DNA from: Mycolicibacterium parafortuitum | GTDB lineage: Bacteria; Actinomycetota; Actinomycetes; Mycobacteriales; Mycobacteriaceae | Assembly: GCF_010725485.1 (NCBI RefSeq) | Contig: NZ_AP022598.1 | Location: 1,612,001-1,676,000, forward strand | Direction: 5' to 3' | Length of the DNA: 64,000 nucleotides | Shown here: positions 16,494 to 25,094 of the stretch, in pieces | How positions within the stretch are numbered: the stretch's first letter is position 1 | Layout of the letters: each line of letters opens with the position of its first letter | Notes under the pieces: model-generated | Databases searched by the model: none | The model's input: only the letters and a program-made list of their open reading frames with translations | What the model was told of the DNA's origin: nothing | Program-made: the position numbers and the translations under genes

Positions 16494-17119
16494 TCCCTGC
16501 TGCCCGGAGGTTCGGGGGCGTTGAGGTTGAAGTGCACGCCGACCATCCGGATCACGAAGCAGGCCGAAGCGGCCAGCAGTGCGGCGGACAGGCCGTAGAC
16601 GCCGATCCCCATCGCCGCGACGGTCAGCGTCGCCGCCACCAGCGCGGGTATCGCATAAAGCTCACTGCGCAGGACGGTCGGAACCTGGCCGATCATCAGG
16701 TCGCGGATGGTGCCGCCGCCGACCGCAGTGATCACCCCGAGCAGCACCGCCGGCCCGACCCCGAGGCCGTACTCGACCGCCTTTCCTGCGCCCATCACCG
16801 CGAACACGCTGAGCCCGACCGCGTCGAGCACCGTGATCGGCATCTCCAGACGGTGCAGCTTGCGGCTCAACGCGAACGCGATCAACCCGCCGGCGAGGGC
16901 CAGCGCGAAGTAGTACCAGAGCTGGAAGGTCGCGGGCGGCACCGCACCGATCAGGATGTCGCGGATCACGCCGCCGCCGAGTGCCGTCATCATGCCGAGG
17001 GTGACCACCCCGACCACGTCCAACCGGGTGGCGCGCACGGCCGTCAGAGCGCCGTTCAGCCCGAACACGAACGTGCCGATCAGATCGAGCGCGAGCAGCA
17101 GTGGCGGTTGGGCACTCAC
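16481..17119 (-). CDS. TRIC/YadS-family channel (UPF0126)
   Basis: This 212-residue protein has seven predicted transmembrane helices and a clear internal duplication: GMMTALGGGVIRDILIG near residue 42 and GVITAVGGGTIRDLMIG near residue 128. The two GGG-x-IRD loops are the kinked pore helices of TRIC-type cation channels (bacterial YadS/UPF0126). It probably passes monovalent cations, though the bacterial role is not settled. It is convergent with heme oxygenase (13-nt overlap). It lies 12 nt downstream of the TspO-like gene on the same strand, so the two membrane proteins may form an operon. Confidence 0.88.
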   Translation of the reverse strand: MSAQPPLLLALDLIGTFVFGLNGALTAVRATRLDVVGVVTLGMMTALGGGVIRDILIGAVPPATFQLWYYFALALAGGLIAFALSRKLHRLEMPITVLDAVGLSVFAVMGAGKAVEYGLGVGPAVLLGVITAVGGGTIRDLMIGQVPTVLRSELYAIPALVAATLTVAAMGIGVYGLSAALLAASACFVIRMVGVHFNLNAPEPPGSRDQRR

Positions 17120-17131
17120 CCGTCGTGCCTA

Positions 17132-17926
17132 TCACGTCTGTGCCGCGGGCCGGGACCGTGCTACCAGAACCGCCGTCAGTGCGAGTGCGGTGGCGCCTCC
17201 GAGCGCCGCGACCAGGACCGGGGTGGTGTCGTGCAGGCGGACCGCGATGCCGATCAGTGCCCAGATGAGCACCAGAAGATAGGCGATGTCGCCGTGCCGC
17301 AGCCCCATCGCCACACCCAGACCGGCGGCCACCAGCACCATGATCACCCCCCAGGTCGGTTCGCTCAGGCCGAAGCCCGACCAGCCCGCGTCGTCGAGGG
17401 TGATCGTCGCGTTGGCGATGGTGGCCAACGAGATCCAGCCCAGATACACCCGGAACGGGATGTGCACCGACCACCGTTCCAGCGCCGAGGTCGCCGGCCG
17501 GACGGCCTGTATCCGGTAGATGACGATCAGCGCACCCAGTAGCACAGCCATCAGCGCCATGCTCAGCGGGAACAGGTTGTGGTGCCAGGCCAGCAGCCAC
17601 GTGCAGTTCGCCGCCGCGGTGAGCAGATACCAGGGTGCGACCGCGCGGGCGGCACCGCTGTCGGGCCGGTGCCGGGCCAGGGTCAGGCCCATGTACACGG
17701 TGTAGGCGAACAGTCCGAGGTAGATGACGCTCCAGATCGAGAACACGTATCCGGCCGGGACGAAGAACACCTCGAAGCGCCGGGTCACCTCGCCGGTGGT
17801 CTGCCCGTTGATCGGCAGGCCGTTGGCCAGATAGTTGACCACCAGCGTGGCCGCGGTGGCGAGGCTGACGGCAGCCGACAGCAGGAACGTCGACGTCGGA
17901 CGGCTCTGGAGGGTGGATTCGGCCAT
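17132..17926 (-). CDS. TspO/MBR-like tryptophan-rich membrane protein
   Basis: This 264-residue polytopic membrane protein has about eight hydrophobic segments. The block FFVPAGYVFSIWSVIYLGLFAY near residue 54 matches the TspO/MBR FTPPGxxFxxxW..IYxxxG pattern. The later WLLAWHHNLF, with aromatic positions, also fits. It is longer than classic TspO (about 160 residues) and belongs to the extended tryptophan-rich sensory group. Classic TspO binds porphyrins, so the nearby heme oxygenase on the other strand is suggestive but not proof of a link. The ATG at 17926 lies about 50 bp from a perfect palindrome shared with a divergent P450. Confidence 0.8.
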   Translation of the reverse strand: MAESTLQSRPTSTFLLSAAVSLATAATLVVNYLANGLPINGQTTGEVTRRFEVFFVPAGYVFSIWSVIYLGLFAYTVYMGLTLARHRPDSGAARAVAPWYLLTAAANCTWLLAWHHNLFPLSMALMAVLLGALIVIYRIQAVRPATSALERWSVHIPFRVYLGWISLATIANATITLDDAGWSGFGLSEPTWGVIMVLVAAGLGVAMGLRHGDIAYLLVLIWALIGIAVRLHDTTPVLVAALGGATALALTAVLVARSRPAAQT

Positions 17927-17976
17927 GTCCTGCTACATGCCCGATCTGGGCGCGGGGGAACCGCGGCACCCTGATT

Positions 17977-17994
17977 GCTATACGAATGTATAGC
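17977..17994. promoter_or_regulatory. 18-bp perfect palindrome, candidate operator between TspO-like gene and P450
   Basis: GCTATAC-GAAT-GTATAGC is a perfect 7-bp inverted repeat with a 4-bp centre. It is AT-rich in a GC-rich region and sits in the 106-bp divergent intergenic space, 38 bp before the P450 start. A partial repeat GCTATGC follows at about 18001. This spacing and symmetry suit a TetR or MarR dimer. No regulator gene is adjacent, so the cognate factor is probably encoded elsewhere. Confidence 0.6.
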
Positions 17995-18032
17995 GGTTCG
18001 GCTATGCTGCCGACACCGAGCCGGAGGTGAAG

Positions 18033-19220
18033 GTGAGCGAGCTGTACTACGACCCCTGGGATATCGAGATCGACCTCGACCCGTACCCGACGTATCGGCG
18101 GCTACGCGACGAAGCGCCGGTGTATTTCAATGAGCGGCACAACTTCTGGGGCATCAGCCGCTACGCCGACGTCGACGCGGCGCTCAAGGACACCGCGCGG
18201 CTGAGCTCGGCCAAGGGCGACATCCTCGAGGTGGTGCTGACCGATCCGGTGATCCCGCCGGGTGTTTTCATCAACGAGGACCCGCCGGTACACACCATCC
18301 ACCGGGCCATCGTCGCGCGGGCCTTCACACCGAAGCGGATGCGCGCGATCGAGGACAAGGTGCGGGCCTTCTGCGTGGCCTGCCTGGATCCGCTGGTCGG
18401 CGCGGACCGGTTCGACTTCGTGCGGGACCTCGGCGCCGAACTGCCGATGAAGACCATCGGGATGTTGGCCGGCATCCCGGACTCGGAACAGCCGGCGGTC
18501 CGCGCGCATGCCAACGAGGTGCTGCGCAACGAGGCGGGCAAGCCGATGGAGATCGACAAGGACCGCTACTTCACCGGCGAGATGTTCGGCGAGTACATCG
18601 CCTGGCGCGCGAAGAACCCGTCCGACGACCTGATCACCGAACTGCTTGCGGTGGAATTCGAGGACGAGACCGGAACCACCCGCAAGCTGACCAAACAGGA
18701 GCTGACCATCTTCCTGGCGGTGGTCGCAGGCGCAGGCGTCGAGACCACCGGGCGGCTGTTCGGCTGGATGGGCAAGGTGCTGGCCGAACATCCCGACCAA
18801 CGCGCCGAACTCGTCGCCGACCGGTCGTTGATCCCCGGTGCGATCGAGGAACTGCTGCGCTTCGAGCCGCCCGGTCCGCACGTCGCACGCTACGTCGCGA
18901 CCGACGACGTGACGTTCCAGGACCGCGTCATTCCCGCGGGCAGCGCGCTGCTGATGATGCTGGCCTCAGCGAACCGGGACGAACGGCACTTCGACAACCC
19001 GGACGAGTTCGACATCCGGCGCAAGCCCGGCGGCCACCTGACCTTCGGGCGCGGCGCGCACTTCTGTGTCGGCGCGCCGCTGGCCCGGTTGGAGGGCCGT
19101 ATCGCACTGGACGAGGTGCTGACCCGATTCCCGAAGTGGGACATCGACATCGCCGGGATGGTGCGGTCGCGGACCGCGACGGTCCGCGGCTGGGATGCGA
19201 TGCCGGCCGTGCTGGGTTGA
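18033..19220 (+). CDS. Cytochrome P450
   Basis: This 395-residue P450 has an I-helix AGAGVETTGRL, a K-helix ExxR (EELLRFE), and the heme loop FGRGAHFCVGAPLAR with Cys345. The N-terminus SELYYDPWDIEIDLDPYPTYRRLRDEAP is typical of soluble actinobacterial P450s. The GTG at 18033 is preferred because GGAGG (18023-18027) ends 5 nt upstream; a GTG at 18027 overlaps it. No ferredoxin or reductase gene is next to it. It stands alone behind the palindromic operator at 17977-17994 and converges on the HadAB-like gene. Confidence 0.93.
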   Translation: MSELYYDPWDIEIDLDPYPTYRRLRDEAPVYFNERHNFWGISRYADVDAALKDTARLSSAKGDILEVVLTDPVIPPGVFINEDPPVHTIHRAIVARAFTPKRMRAIEDKVRAFCVACLDPLVGADRFDFVRDLGAELPMKTIGMLAGIPDSEQPAVRAHANEVLRNEAGKPMEIDKDRYFTGEMFGEYIAWRAKNPSDDLITELLAVEFEDETGTTRKLTKQELTIFLAVVAGAGVETTGRLFGWMGKVLAEHPDQRAELVADRSLIPGAIEELLRFEPPGPHVARYVATDDVTFQDRVIPAGSALLMMLASANRDERHFDNPDEFDIRRKPGGHLTFGRGAHFCVGAPLARLEGRIALDEVLTRFPKWDIDIAGMVRSRTATVRGWDAMPAVLG

Positions 19221-19232
19221 CGCCGGCCGGGG

Positions 19233-20270
19233 TCAGCGGAAGCGCATGTTCACGGTGGCGAGGCCGAAAATCTTCCTGCCCGCCGACTTCGCGCCCACCA
19301 GCACGACGCCACTGCGCGTCTCGGGATCGAGCGACTTCACCTTGCCGGTGTACTCGATGTCGGCACCCTCTTTGGCCGACACGATCGCCGGCTGGGACAG
19401 CCGGATGGTGTAGCGGGTCACCGCACCCGGGTCGCCCGACCATGAGGAGACGAATCCGGCGCCGAGGCCCATCGTCAGCATTCCGTGCGCGATCACATCG
19501 GGCAGTCCGGCGAGTTTCGCAATCTCCTCGTCCCAGTGGATCGGGTTCGCGTCGCCCGCGACGCCCGCGTAGTTGACCAGGTCACCGCGCGAGAGCCGGG
19601 TGTGATGGGTGGGCAGCGGGTCGCCGACCGCGACGTCCTCGAACGACGCCGTCCCGGGGGTGCGGGTCAGCCCGCCGTCGGAGATGCGGATCTCACCCTC
19701 GGGGCGCTCCTCCCTGCGGTAGGCCGCATCGGATCCGCCGATGTCGAGGATGTTCATGTCGTGCATCATCGCGTTCTGCACGGCGACCTTGACCCCGGCG
19801 TCGATGTCCTCGGCGGTCACGCCGACCACGGTGGTGTGCAGGGTGTGCACCCGCTCACCCGTGGAGATGTCGGTGAACGTGTTGGTCACGGTGATGAAGT
19901 CACGCCCCGCCGTGCGGCGAACCGAGGTGAGCTCGACGTCGATCACCAGCTCGTCACCGGCCACGATCGGCCGGTGCTGCTCGAAGACCTCCTCGGTCTG
20001 CAGGTACGTGTCGTAGCCGACGACGATCTCCTCGAACATCCGCCGGTTGCACTGCATGCCGGGGGCGGAAGTGAAGGTCAGCGGCGCGATCACATCCTGA
20101 TAGCCCAGCGCGTCGGCCGCGGCGACATCCCAGTGCGCCGGGTGGTAGTCCTGCACCGCGCGGGCGTATTCCCGCAGCTTCTCGCGGCCGACGAGGTAGG
20201 TACCGGCCATCTGGTAGTAGTGGCCGACGCGGGCCTCGAGCGGCGACGATTCTGCTGGTGCGGTCACCAA
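19233..20270 (-). CDS. Fused HadA/HadB-type (3R)-hydroxyacyl-ACP dehydratase (double MaoC/hot-dog)
   Basis: This 345-residue protein contains two hot-dog domains. Residues 14-150 resemble HadA: AGTYLVGREKLREYARAVQD, then LGYQDVIAPLTFTS. Residues 205-345 resemble HadB: NYAGVAGDANPIHWDEEIAK (catalytic Asp/His in D-x-NPIHxD), AHGMLTMGLGAGFVSSW and GRKIFGLATVNMR. In M. tuberculosis HadA and HadB are separate subunits of the FAS-II dehydratase that helps make mycolic acids. Here they are one polypeptide, so the two chains of the heterodimer are covalently tied. It may serve FAS-II or a side pathway. It is convergent with the upstream P450 and divergent from the ABC-F gene. Confidence 0.88.
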   Translation of the reverse strand: MVTAPAESSPLEARVGHYYQMAGTYLVGREKLREYARAVQDYHPAHWDVAAADALGYQDVIAPLTFTSAPGMQCNRRMFEEIVVGYDTYLQTEEVFEQHRPIVAGDELVIDVELTSVRRTAGRDFITVTNTFTDISTGERVHTLHTTVVGVTAEDIDAGVKVAVQNAMMHDMNILDIGGSDAAYRREERPEGEIRISDGGLTRTPGTASFEDVAVGDPLPTHHTRLSRGDLVNYAGVAGDANPIHWDEEIAKLAGLPDVIAHGMLTMGLGAGFVSSWSGDPGAVTRYTIRLSQPAIVSAKEGADIEYTGKVKSLDPETRSGVVLVGAKSAGRKIFGLATVNMRFR

Positions 20271-20323
20271 AGCACACTAACGCGCTCGTCGGAGGCCGGA
20301 CACCACGGTGCGACGATGGGGTC

Positions 20324-21976
20324 ATGACAGCAACGCTCGTCGCGAAGGACGTGGCAGGCGGGTACGCCCACCGCACCCTGTTCGCCGGGGTCGACCTGAC
20401 GGTCGCGCCCGGTGATGTCGTCGGCGTCGTCGGGGCGAACGGCGCGGGCAAGAGCACGCTGCTGCGCATACTGGCCGGCGACCTCGAGCCGCTTGAGGGC
20501 ACGGTCAGCGTGGCCCCCGCCGACGCGTTCGTCGGGTGGTTGCCACAGGAACACGAGCGGGTGACCGGCGAGACGGTCGCCGCGTACATCGCGCGTCGCA
20601 CCGGATGCGCGGCGGCCACCCGGGCGATGGACGCTGCGGCGGCGGCGCTCGCCGAATCCGAACAGGGCGCGGACGACTATTCGGTGGCCCTCGATCACTG
20701 GCTGGCCACCGGCGCGGCCGATCTCGACGACCGGATGCCCGCGGTCCTGGCCGACCTCGGGCTCGACCCGGACACGGTGCGGCCGGAGTCGACGATGATG
20801 ACCGCCCTGTCCGGTGGGCAGGCCGCACGGGTCGGGCTGGCCGCGCTGATGCTGTCGCGCTTCGACGTGGTGCTTCTCGACGAACCCACCAACGACCTCG
20901 ATCTCGACGGGCTGGACCGGCTCGAGCGACTCATCGGCGAGCTGCGCGGCGGCGTGGTGCTGGTCAGCCATGATCGAGAGTTCTTGGCGCGCACCGTGAC
21001 CCGGGTGCTGGAACTGGACCTGGCCCAGCACACCACGACGGTCTACGGCGGCGGGTACGAAAGCTACCTGGAAGAGCGCGCCGTCAACCGCCGGCACCGG
21101 CGCGAGCAGTACGAGGAATTCGCCGAGAAGAAGGCAGATCTGGTGAACCGGGCGCGGGTTCAGCGTGAATGGTCCACGCACGGTGTACGCAACGCGATCC
21201 GCAAGGCGCCCGACAACGACAAGATCCGCCGCCGCGCCGCCACCGAGTCCAGTGAGAAGCAGGCGCAGAAGGTGCGCCAGATGGAGAGCCGGATCGCGCG
21301 ATTGGAGGAAGTCGAGGAGCCGCGCAAGGAATGGCAGCTGCAGTTCACCATCGGCGCCGCGCCGAGGTCGAGCTCGGTGGTCGCGACGCTGGACCACGCG
21401 GTGGTCCGCCGGCACGGCTTCGTCCTCGGCCCGGTCACGCTGCAGGTCGAGGCCGGCGAGCGGATCGGCATCACCGGCCCCAACGGCGCGGGGAAGTCGA
21501 CGTTGCTGCGGCTGCTGCTGGGTCGGCAGGCGCCGGATGACGGACGGGCGAGTCTGGGTGCCAGCGTCGAGATCGGCGAGATCGACCAGGCCCGAGCGGA
21601 ATTCGCCGGGCCGCAGCGGCTCGTCGATGCGTTCGAACAGCGGGTTCCGTCCTGGAGCACCGCCGAGGTGCGCACCCTGCTGGCCAAGTTCGGGCTCGGC
21701 GCCGATCACGTCGAACGCGCCGTCGACGACCTCTCACCCGGCGAGCGCACCCGCGCCGGGATGGCGCTGCTTCAGGCGCGGGGCACCAATGTGCTGGTCC
21801 TCGACGAGCCCACCAACCATCTCGATCTGCCGGCCATCGAGCAACTCGAGCAGGCGCTGGAAAGCTACGACGGCGCCCTGCTGCTGGTGACCCACGACCG
21901 GCGGATGCTGCAGAACGTCCGGCTGGACCGCCGCTGGCGGGTGGACGGCGGTCGGGTCAGCGAAACAACGCCGTGA
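20324..21976 (+). CDS. ABC-F family ATPase
   Basis: This 550-residue soluble protein has two ABC ATPase domains and no membrane segments. Walker A motifs are GANGAGKST (37-45) and GPNGAGKST. Signatures are LSGGQAARVGLA and LSPGERTRAGMA. Walker B motifs are VVLLDEPTNDLDL and VLVLDEPTNHLDL. A charged linker of about 80 residues (RREQYEEFAEKKADL... EEVEEPRKEWQL) joins the domains, as in ABC-F factors. ABC-F proteins act on the ribosome and some protect it from antibiotics. This one lies closer to general ABC-F factors by linker type, but a resistance role cannot be excluded. The 3' end overlaps malQ (antisense) by 20 nt. Confidence 0.93.
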   Translation: MTATLVAKDVAGGYAHRTLFAGVDLTVAPGDVVGVVGANGAGKSTLLRILAGDLEPLEGTVSVAPADAFVGWLPQEHERVTGETVAAYIARRTGCAAATRAMDAAAAALAESEQGADDYSVALDHWLATGAADLDDRMPAVLADLGLDPDTVRPESTMMTALSGGQAARVGLAALMLSRFDVVLLDEPTNDLDLDGLDRLERLIGELRGGVVLVSHDREFLARTVTRVLELDLAQHTTTVYGGGYESYLEERAVNRRHRREQYEEFAEKKADLVNRARVQREWSTHGVRNAIRKAPDNDKIRRRAATESSEKQAQKVRQMESRIARLEEVEEPRKEWQLQFTIGAAPRSSSVVATLDHAVVRRHGFVLGPVTLQVEAGERIGITGPNGAGKSTLLRLLLGRQAPDDGRASLGASVEIGEIDQARAEFAGPQRLVDAFEQRVPSWSTAEVRTLLAKFGLGADHVERAVDDLSPGERTRAGMALLQARGTNVLVLDEPTNHLDLPAIEQLEQALESYDGALLLVTHDRRMLQNVRLDRRWRVDGGRVSETTP

Positions 21977-23942
21977 TCTCGGCGACCCTGGGGTCGGCTT
22001 TGAGCTCTTCGAGGCTCGACGGCAGCGGGAGCCGCCAGTTCGGGTATTCGTCCACGGTGCCGGGAAGGTTCGGCTGCCGCGGCTCGGCGAGGACGTCGTA
22101 GGGCGAGATCAACTTGAGCCGGCTGGCGGTCGCAGCCAGCAACCGGTGCATCGCGGTGATGACCGCTGCGTCGTCCACCGGGGTGCCGTCGTCGGGCAGC
22201 AGGCCCTCGGACCGCAACAGGGCCAGCCACTCGCCGTGCTCCTTGTCGGCGTTGGCCTGCTCGGCAGCGACATCGTCGAGCAGTCCGAGATCGGCGCGCA
22301 CCCGGACGTGCTCGCTGCGCAGAAACCCTGCCGCCGTGGGCAGGTCATGGGTGGACAGGCTCGCCGCGGCCCGCTCCGGCCAGCGCCGGGGCGTGAGCAA
22401 CGGTTCGCCGGGCACGTCCAGATCGCGGGTGAACCAGGCCACCGCGCACCCGAGCATCTCGTTGTCGGCCAGCGCCTGGGTGACCTCCGGTTCGACGGTG
22501 CCCAGATCCTCGCCGACGACGGTCGCACCGGCCCGGTGGGCCTCCAAAGCCAGTACGGCGAGCATGGTTTCGGCGTCGTAGTGCACGTAGGTGCCGCGGT
22601 CCGGTCCGTCGCCGGGCGGAATCCACCACAGCCGCCACAGCCCGGCGACGTGGTCGATGCGCAGCCCGTCGGCGTGGGCCAGCACGGCCTGCAGCATGTC
22701 CCGCAGCGCGGCGTATCCGGTGGCGGCCAACCGGTCCGGGCGCCATGGCGGCAGCCCCCAGTCCTGACCGCGCGGGGTGAAGTTGTCCGGCGGCGCGCCC
22801 ACGCTCACCCCGGCGGCGAGCACATCGGCCAGCGCCCAGGCGTCCGCGCCGTCGGCGTCGACCCCGACGGCGAGGTCGTGCAGTACGCCCAGCGACATCC
22901 CCGCGTCGCGCGCCGCGGTGCGCACCGCGGCGAGCTGGTCGGCGCACTGTGTCTGCACCCATGCGTGAAATGCCGTGCGCGGCACCAACTCTCGGCGTGC
23001 ATTGGCGACGGCGGGGCCGCCGGCATCACGCAGGGCCTCGGGCCAGCGCGACCATCGGCCGCCGTGCCGCTCGGCGAGTGCGCAGTAGGTGGCCCAATCG
23101 CGCAGCGCCGCGGGTGCGCCGGGGTCGTGCAACGGGTCGGGTCTGCCCTCGGAGCGCCAGAGTAGCTCCAGCGCATCCCGTTTGGCGGCCCAGACCAGGT
23201 CGTGGTCGATGCGCGGGGTGCTCGCCGACACCCGCAGCGCGTCCACCTCGGCGCGGATGTCCGGGTCGGCGCGACGGTAGGCGTCGATGTCCTCGATGCG
23301 CAGCGCCAGCGGGTTGGCGAACCGCCGGCTGGACGGGGTGTAGGGCGACGGCTGCACAGGGTGCGTCGGTCCAGGTGCGTGCAGCGGGTTGAGCAGCACC
23401 GCCCCCGCCCCGTGCTCGGTGGCGGTCCACTCGACGAAATCGCGCAGATCGCGCAGGTCGCCGGTGCCCCACGAGTCCGACGAGCGCAGTGCGTAGAGCT
23501 GCAACATCCACCCCCACGTCGCGGGGGCGGCGGGCACCGCCGGCGGCGCGGCGACGAGCGTGACCTCCTGCCCGCCGCGGGTGTGCATCCGATACCAGCC
23601 CGGGACCAGATCGGCGGGGAGTTCGTCGCGCACCTCGATGCGGCTGCCGTCCTCGCCGACCAGCAGCGCGGCGCCGGGCAGTGGCTGCGGGCGGCCGGTC
23701 ACCCGGCGCGCGACCGTCGGCGGGAGGACCCCGGCCCGGTCCCGCTCGGCCAGCCGGGCCAGTTCGGCGCGGCGGTCGGCCGCGGTGGCGGCCTCGACCT
23801 CCAGCAGTCCGAGCACCTTGATCACCACGTCGGCGTCGACGTCGACGGGTTCGCGGCGTTCGTTGCGGTACGCGGTGGCCACCCCGTGGGCGGCGGCCAG
23901 CGTGCGGAGGTCCTCGGGGACCGGTTTCGGAGTCGGGGTCAC
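21957..23942 (-). CDS. malQ: 4-alpha-glucanotransferase (amylomaltase, GH77)
   Basis: This 661-residue GH77 enzyme transfers alpha-1,4-glucan chains and handles maltodextrins from glycogen turnover. Key motifs are LQLYALRSSDSWGTGDL near residue 150, HADGLRIDHVAGLWRLWWIP (nucleophile Asp in RIDH), VVGEDLGTVEPEV (acid/base Glu), and LSTHDLPTAAGF (third carboxylate). An N-terminal beta-domain of about 140 residues is present, as in the longer actinobacterial MalQ. The GTG at 23942 is used: the frame is open upstream, but that stretch is low-complexity Ser/Arg and would overlap the next gene. It starts 28 nt downstream of the deazaflavin-type gene. Confidence 0.93.
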   Translation of the reverse strand: MTPTPKPVPEDLRTLAAAHGVATAYRNERREPVDVDADVVIKVLGLLEVEAATAADRRAELARLAERDRAGVLPPTVARRVTGRPQPLPGAALLVGEDGSRIEVRDELPADLVPGWYRMHTRGGQEVTLVAAPPAVPAAPATWGWMLQLYALRSSDSWGTGDLRDLRDFVEWTATEHGAGAVLLNPLHAPGPTHPVQPSPYTPSSRRFANPLALRIEDIDAYRRADPDIRAEVDALRVSASTPRIDHDLVWAAKRDALELLWRSEGRPDPLHDPGAPAALRDWATYCALAERHGGRWSRWPEALRDAGGPAVANARRELVPRTAFHAWVQTQCADQLAAVRTAARDAGMSLGVLHDLAVGVDADGADAWALADVLAAGVSVGAPPDNFTPRGQDWGLPPWRPDRLAATGYAALRDMLQAVLAHADGLRIDHVAGLWRLWWIPPGDGPDRGTYVHYDAETMLAVLALEAHRAGATVVGEDLGTVEPEVTQALADNEMLGCAVAWFTRDLDVPGEPLLTPRRWPERAAASLSTHDLPTAAGFLRSEHVRVRADLGLLDDVAAEQANADKEHGEWLALLRSEGLLPDDGTPVDDAAVITAMHRLLAATASRLKLISPYDVLAEPRQPNLPGTVDEYPNWRLPLPSSLEELKADPRVAEITALFR

Positions 23943-23970
23943 CGCGCGGCTATACCCGCGCGGAGACGCG

Positions 23971-24402
23971 TCAACCCGCGGGCTCGACGATGAAGACGGG
24001 GATCTGGCGCGACGTCTTGGTCTGGTACTCGGCATAGGGCGGATACGCCGCGACGGCGAGGTCCCACCAGTGCGCGCGCTCGTCGCCCTCGATCTCGCGG
24101 GCGGTGCCCTCGAAGACGCGGGTGCCGTCCTGAACCGTCACCGACGGGTTGGCCTTCACATTGTGATACCAGCTCGGATGCTTCGGGTCGCCGCCCTTGG
24201 AGGCCACCATCGCGTAGCTTCCGTTCTCCTCGACCCGCATCAACGGCACGTAGCGCTTCTTGCCGGACTTCGCGCCGAGGGTGGTGAACAGCACGACCGG
24301 GCGGTCGAGGATCTCGACACCGTCGGTCGTGCCCTGCTCAAGGATTCGCTGGGTCTGCTCGCGTACCCAGTCGGTGGGGCTCAGCTCTGCGTTCTCGCTC
24401 AT
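23971..24402 (-). CDS. Deazaflavin-dependent nitroreductase-family protein (Ddn/FDOR-like)
   Basis: This 143-residue split-beta-barrel protein matches the actinobacterial F420-dependent Ddn family. Matching segments are TTLGAKSGKKRYVPLMRVEENGSYAMVASKGG, then HPSWYHNVKANPSVTVQ. A final YPPYAEYQTKTSRQIPVFIVEP is typical. Family members use reduced F420 on quinones and xenobiotics. The ATG at 24402 overlaps the stop of the EVE-like gene (ATGA), so the two are coupled. MalQ follows after 28 nt. The physiological substrate is unknown. Confidence 0.92.
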   Translation of the reverse strand: MSENAELSPTDWVREQTQRILEQGTTDGVEILDRPVVLFTTLGAKSGKKRYVPLMRVEENGSYAMVASKGGDPKHPSWYHNVKANPSVTVQDGTRVFEGTAREIEGDERAHWWDLAVAAYPPYAEYQTKTSRQIPVFIVEPAG

Positions 24403-24830
24403 TTCGTCTCCAACTCTGCGCGCCGGTCGCGGTATTCCACTGCTGTGCCCGCTGTGCGGATATTCAACCGCGCCAGTAGCGGGTCGAGCACGGTCAGCTC
24501 GGTTCGGCTGACCCAGGACGGGTTGGCCTGCTGCGGCGAGCGGAAGACCTCCATCGCGCGCAATCCGTCCACGGCGGACAACTCCGGGACCGACAGCCGG
24601 CCGTCGCCTGCCGACGGGCGACCCGTGATCTGCCCGGCACCCCAGAATCCGCGCTGCGGATGCGCCGCGACCCACAACAGCACGCGCTGGCCCGGGCGGA
24701 TCAGTTGGGCGCGGTAGTTGCCCGCGATGCACCACCGCGACGTGGCCGTCCCAGCGGTCAGCATCGGGTCGACGGCCGTGCGTCGGGCATTGCACTTGAT
24801 CACCCAGGCGCCGAGCGTCTCGGGGGTCAC
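24399..24830 (-). CDS. EVE-domain-like protein
   Basis: This protein of about 143 residues has an EVE/PUA-like pattern. An early strand reads TLGAWVIKCNA. Then comes RWCIAGNYRAQLIRPGQRVLLWVAAHPQRGFWGAGQITG, with the conserved G-x-G-x-I strand, and a C-terminal EYRDRRAELE. EVE domains bind modified bases or RNA. The 3' overlap (ATGA) with the deazaflavin gene supports it as a true gene. The start is uncertain: GTG at 24830 is used, but the frame is open to 24956. The EVE call itself rests on pattern, not search. Confidence 0.65.
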   Translation of the reverse strand: MTPETLGAWVIKCNARRTAVDPMLTAGTATSRWCIAGNYRAQLIRPGQRVLLWVAAHPQRGFWGAGQITGRPSAGDGRLSVPELSAVDGLRAMEVFRSPQQANPSWVSRTELTVLDPLLARLNIRTAGTAVEYRDRRAELETK

Positions 24831-25094
24831 CGCGCGTCCGGGAGTTACCTGCGGCGCGTTCCCCGGTGCCGCCACGCGGAAACAGGGCCATCCGAAAACA
24901 CGAGCGTTTCCGAATCCCGGGGCATCGCGGCGAACTATCTTCAGTTGCCCGACCAATATCCGGCATGCGCTCTATGCTTCGTGGGTCGGATACCGCCACG
25001 GCGTTTTGCGGCGCAGAACAGGCACGAGTGGGCTCTCGTAGGGGACGGCGGGTTGCAAGTCGAGATGCGTGTCCCCGGAGGGGCGCCGGGACGG

